In this document: in pieces, positions 63,016 through 64,000 of the stretch
How the letters are laid out: every line of letters begins with the position of its first letter
Position numbering within the stretch: position 1 is the first letter of the stretch
NCBI GenBank assembly: GCA_963971285.1
Contig: OZ020265.1
Span: 5,310,270-5,374,269, forward strand
Length of the DNA: 64,000 nt
Direction of reading: 5' to 3'
Origin: Astropecten irregularis
Lineage: Eukaryota; Echinodermata; Asteroidea; Paxillosida; Astropectinidae
Position numbers and translations under genes: made by a program
The notes under the pieces: generated by a model
What the model was told of the DNA's origin: nothing
What the model saw: only the letters and a program-made list of their open reading frames with translations
Databases searched by the model: none

Positions 63016-64000
63016 CTGTGAAGAGAATCAGAAACATTATTTATCATTATCATTTATCATTATATTTTGACAGGAATATTTCCTTTTGGGCAATCCTTCG
63101 GGAGCTGATTGGATTATTATGTAGTTATTGTATTTGTTTTGTCCTGTTCTATTGAAAGTGTTAATTGTTGTTCTTGTGCTTTGTAACTTGTTCTTCCCGA
63201 GAAATGAAATAAATACTAAATACTAAACAGAAAATTATGAGATATTCCTTTACTCCCTGAAAAATCCCCCTTTTAAGGCATAAAAAGACTAAGAATTCCA
63301 AATTCAGTATTATGTATATTAGGGTGTAGTGAATTTAAAAAAAATGACTTTGAAGTTCTGAATAGGCTAAAAGAAAATGCTCTGGCAATATATAAGACCT
63401 ACCAGAGTGAAAAAAAAAATCTCAAATATTTTGCCCAACCAAAAAATGGATTGAAAATTTGATTAAAAACTGCTGAGTCATGCTGAGTCAGCGTTTTATT
63501 ATTTTTTTTTAAGGTTTTCAATCAAAGTTTCATTTCTCTGATTTTCCTTTTGAATTTGCAACAAGGTGACTTTGGGCAATACATGTACATTTAACTTGTT
63601 TCACCAATGATTTAATTAACTAATCATTTTAATTGATTTGAATCAAGGAAAATATGTTAAATATCAATTGAAGTCCTGGTGCATAACACATGTGCATACT
63701 TTAAAAGGACATGTAGGCCTAAGCATCAATATTTTGCTTCAGGGAAATGTTTTCATCTACAAAAGATGCTAGTCCCTGTCTATTCTGTTTTAGTATAATG
63801 TAAACATATGCCTCATATTCTTGACAAATGTTTGGTACTAGTTTGTTAGGGATGTTTGGTCCAGGCTTGGTAAGAGTATAAGCTCTGGAAAAGTGAGGAA
63901 AAAAAATCAGCTTGTGTCGAATGAGATTTATTTTCATGTAGCAGCTTTATAAGTGATATAGACTTGGTGCCACGCTTCTGTAAAAATGTCCAATCAATAT
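63016..64000. other. Intron to the window edge
   Basis: AT-rich, no further exon found. The gene continues to the right because the exon at 62899 starts with an acceptor. Confidence 0.5.

Overview
The window is animal nuclear DNA: GT-AG introns, single-domain exons, a fibrinogen-related gene, LINEs, an LTR element and MITEs. The extracellular-domain repertoire (PAN + fibrinogen-related, long Notch-type EGF arrays with SEA) and the recurrent words taggccta and acatgta suggest a marine deuterostome invertebrate, most likely an echinoderm or hemichordate. That is an inference from style; no marker gene fixes the species.

Layout. (1) 1-1133, minus strand: a secreted PAN/apple + fibrinogen-related (FReD) gene, uninterrupted except for one in-frame TAA. 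(2) 1.9-14.4 kb: a repeat desert made of a ~1.1 kb tandem block ending in a huge (CAGAAA)n tract, a TGACGTCA-rich repeat, a ~115 bp satellite split by a mariner-type MITE, and a 128 bp tandem repeat. (3) 12.97-63.0 kb, minus strand: one very large gene, whose 5' end lies beyond the right edge. I resolve 37 EGF-like exons, each one domain long and phase 1-1, then a SEA domain on two exons, four 39 bp Ser/Thr-rich mini-exons, a transmembrane exon and one cytoplasmic exon. The last exon and stop were not found. The product should be a single-pass cell-surface protein with a long EGF rod, a probably self-cleaving SEA module and a short tail.

The EGF array is a birth-and-death locus. At 27-31 kb a ~2.0 kb higher-order unit of three exons repeats. 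At 54.9-57.4 kb a ~1.2 kb three-exon unit is duplicated. At 31.3-38.9 kb a ~4.2 kb segment holding EGF exons plus two nested LINEs is tandemly duplicated and nearly identical. Several EGF exons are dead: one has a GT-to-AT donor, one is split by a Harbinger-like MITE, and others are truncated or frameshifted.

Mobile DNA inside the introns: a decayed LINE with a C-terminal C2H2 finger (22.8-27.0 kb, minus), a second LINE (36279-41248, plus, 14 bp target duplication) containing a nested third LINE (38074-39872, minus, 10 bp target duplication), a 2.1 kb LTR element that keeps gag and only the tail of pol (47490-49613), and MITEs of mariner, hAT and Harbinger type.
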